64,000 nucleotides of DNA. Source: Stercorarius parasiticus. Lineage: Eukaryota; Chordata; Aves; Charadriiformes; Stercorariidae. The translations under genes and the position numbers were made by a program. Shown here one piece after another: positions 62,473-64,000 of the stretch. The notes under the pieces were generated by a model that saw only the letters and a program-made list of their open reading frames with translations, was not told the DNA's origin and searched no databases. The DNA is taken from NCBI GenBank assembly GCA_013396915.1, contig VWZL01003476.1, forward strand, positions 62,001 through 126,000, written 5' to 3'. Position 1 is the first letter of the stretch; the number at the start of each line of letters is the position of its first letter.

Positions 62473-64000
62473 ACAAGGTCCCCAAATTCCCGAGGGCATC
62501 AGTGGAAAGGGGAATGGCTCCCCTTCCCCAGTCTGGGACAGATGAGCCATTCCTTTTTGACTCTAACTTATGTTCACTTTAGCCTCTTACTATAAACTTC
62601 CTCAGCAAATACTGTCACAAAGGGAAGAGCCGGAGTCTGTCTCACCAGCAGATTCCCGGGCTCAGCAACCTGACGAGGTCTCAACAGCGTTTTTTCCCAG
62701 CTGGCTGAATTTCAAGACCTGGTCTGTATTTTGTGTAACAGGAAAGATATTGTTCTTTAAAACAACCCCCACACGCAAACAAACACGTGTGCACGTGCAC
62801 GCGCGCGCGCACACACACACACAGTCTTAGTCATAATAGTATTTAAAACTGTGCTGTTCAAATGACGTCTCAAGGCAAAAAATACAAATCGGATTGTATT
62901 TGAGGACACGTCTCATCCAGTCAAGATCTGCTTTTCTCAAAGCCAAGATCTACTACTGAAACCGTAACAGAGCTGCTGTCTCCCCAGTGGTCTTTTATAT
63001 ACCCTCGACACATAAAACATCCCAAGGAGGCCATTTTCCTCTGTCTTTAGTACAAAAGCAGCACTCAGCTACGCTGGGATCCCTGTCTCCTTTTGGTCTA
63101 ATTCCTAAGTCTGGATCCTAATGAAAAATACAGACTCAACACAGCACTCAAGCACATGCTTAACTTTGAGCATGCTGAGCATCCCGTTGCAAAACACTCT
63201 GTGATTTCAGTGGGACTGTGCTCCTGACCGTTGGTGGATTTCGTCGGCATCAGCAAAATAAACGGCTCGTCTTACATGGCTTTTTTTGTGACTCAAGGGT
63301 GCCCGAGAAAGCGGAACAGCAGAAGCTGTCCACTTCCCCTTGTCCAGTTTATTTTTACCGATGGTTGCTGTGGGAAGCTATTGTGATTCAGTGTTGCAGT
63401 AGGAAGTTACTAACGCTGCTCTTGCAGCAGAGGATGTTGAGGTTCTTATGCAAGCCACAGTGAAAATAGCTGACCTTTCAGTATGTTTATCAAAGCACCT
63501 TCAATTCACGTGGGGAAGAGCAGCGGGTTGTGCAAAAAAGCCCCTTACATCTGGGTCTAAAGCCCCTGGTGTGCTGAAAACGGTGCCCAGAAGTCTTATG
63601 GGGACTCCTTGGCCCCTCTGGGGCGGCACGAGGGAGGCAGGTGTAACCACGGGCATGCAGTGCCATGAAACCAGAAGAGAAACGTTTCACCTCCATTTTG
63701 CGGTGGCGTTAGCAACCGCATAAGTTTCGGGACAGGCTCGAGGCGCATCACCTGCAGAGGCAAGACCAGATTTCGCCCTGACGAGGGAGAAAGCGAAATA
63801 ATGTCACCAAACGCTGGTGTGGCATCCTCTGCCTGCCCAGCCAGGAGCCGAGGGACGTTGGCAGGGGAGCAACAGAGATTCCCATTGCTTCTCCCACCAG
63901 GAGCAGGGCTCATCCCGGTGGGTTCCCCCTGCAGCCCAGCAGGCAGGCGCAGGCAGGGCAGCGGGCAGCGGCCGGTGCCAGCCTGTCGGCATGCTGCCCT
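62473..64000. other. Upstream flank, no gene recognised
   Basis: Non-coding by inspection. Open frames of up to 105 codons have no recognisable domain. It contains the alternating purine-pyrimidine tract at 62783-62823 and becomes GC-richer toward the right edge (63750-64000). Confidence 0.5.
62783..62823. repeat. 41-bp alternating purine-pyrimidine tract (CA/CG repeat)
   Basis: Purines and pyrimidines alternate without a break for 41 bp: ACACGTGTGCACGTGCAC, then five CG-type dinucleotides, then CA repeats. Such a tract is among the strongest sequence contexts for Z-DNA. It lies about 2.1 kb upstream of the true exon 1 on the window's coordinates. Confidence 0.95.

Noticed and set aside
1..64000. 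CRISPR arrays, bacterial operons, phage or plasmid features, tRNA or rRNA genes
   Set aside because: None seen. The sequence is vertebrate nuclear DNA with introns, CR1 LINEs and a CpG island.
61748..64000. A neighbouring gene such as POC1A on the upstream side, expected from mammalian synteny
   Set aside because: No WD40-type exon or other coding signal could be recognised in the 2.2 kb available. The neighbour probably lies beyond the window.

Overview
The window is nuclear DNA from a vertebrate, almost certainly a bird. Interspersed repeats are sparse, and every one recognised is a CR1 LINE truncated at its 5' end, the dominant avian retrotransposon. The one recognisable protein gene is a three-exon vertebrate dual-specificity phosphatase with a CpG-island promoter. 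There are no operons, ribosome binding sites, CRISPR arrays or prokaryotic features. Runs of N and three single-N joins mark it as a scaffold from a draft assembly.

The gene is DUSP7 (MKP-X/PYST2), a cytoplasmic ERK MAP-kinase phosphatase, on the minus strand. Coding exon 1 is 60257-60668, exon 2 is 57514-57942 and exon 3 is 54655-54962. All four splice sites are GT/AG and the joined frame encodes 382 residues. The apparent 3'UTR runs to about 52.56 kb, where a poly(A) signal lies on the minus strand. A CpG island covers intron 1, exon 1 and the promoter. This part is damaged or complicated: a 385-bp piece of exon 1 appears twice (60294-60678 and 60917-61301), separated by a 236-bp promoter-like fragment bounded by single Ns. 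A 178-base N gap (61570-61747) lies just upstream.

Layout: 1-52.5 kb is gene-poor sequence downstream of DUSP7. It holds CR1 fragments at 2.4, 30.8 and 42.8 kb, a local 140-bp duplication (12.97 and 13.42 kb), short tandem repeats, a cluster of YY1-like motifs (48.5-49.3 kb), and several AT-rich blocks that look like conserved non-coding or enhancer sequence. 52.56-61.6 kb is DUSP7 and its promoter. 61.75-64 kb is upstream flank with an old CR1 remnant and a 41-bp alternating purine-pyrimidine tract.

No second protein-coding gene could be supported. The many open frames of 60-200 codons lack recognisable domains, splice context or gene structure and are treated as chance. The most useful second looks are the duplicated exon 1, a perfect CArG/SRF box in the promoter fragment (a possible ERK-SRF-DUSP7 feedback input), the 126-bp tandem repeat in intron 1, the local 140-bp duplication and the YY1-motif cluster. 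I found no clearly new biological system.
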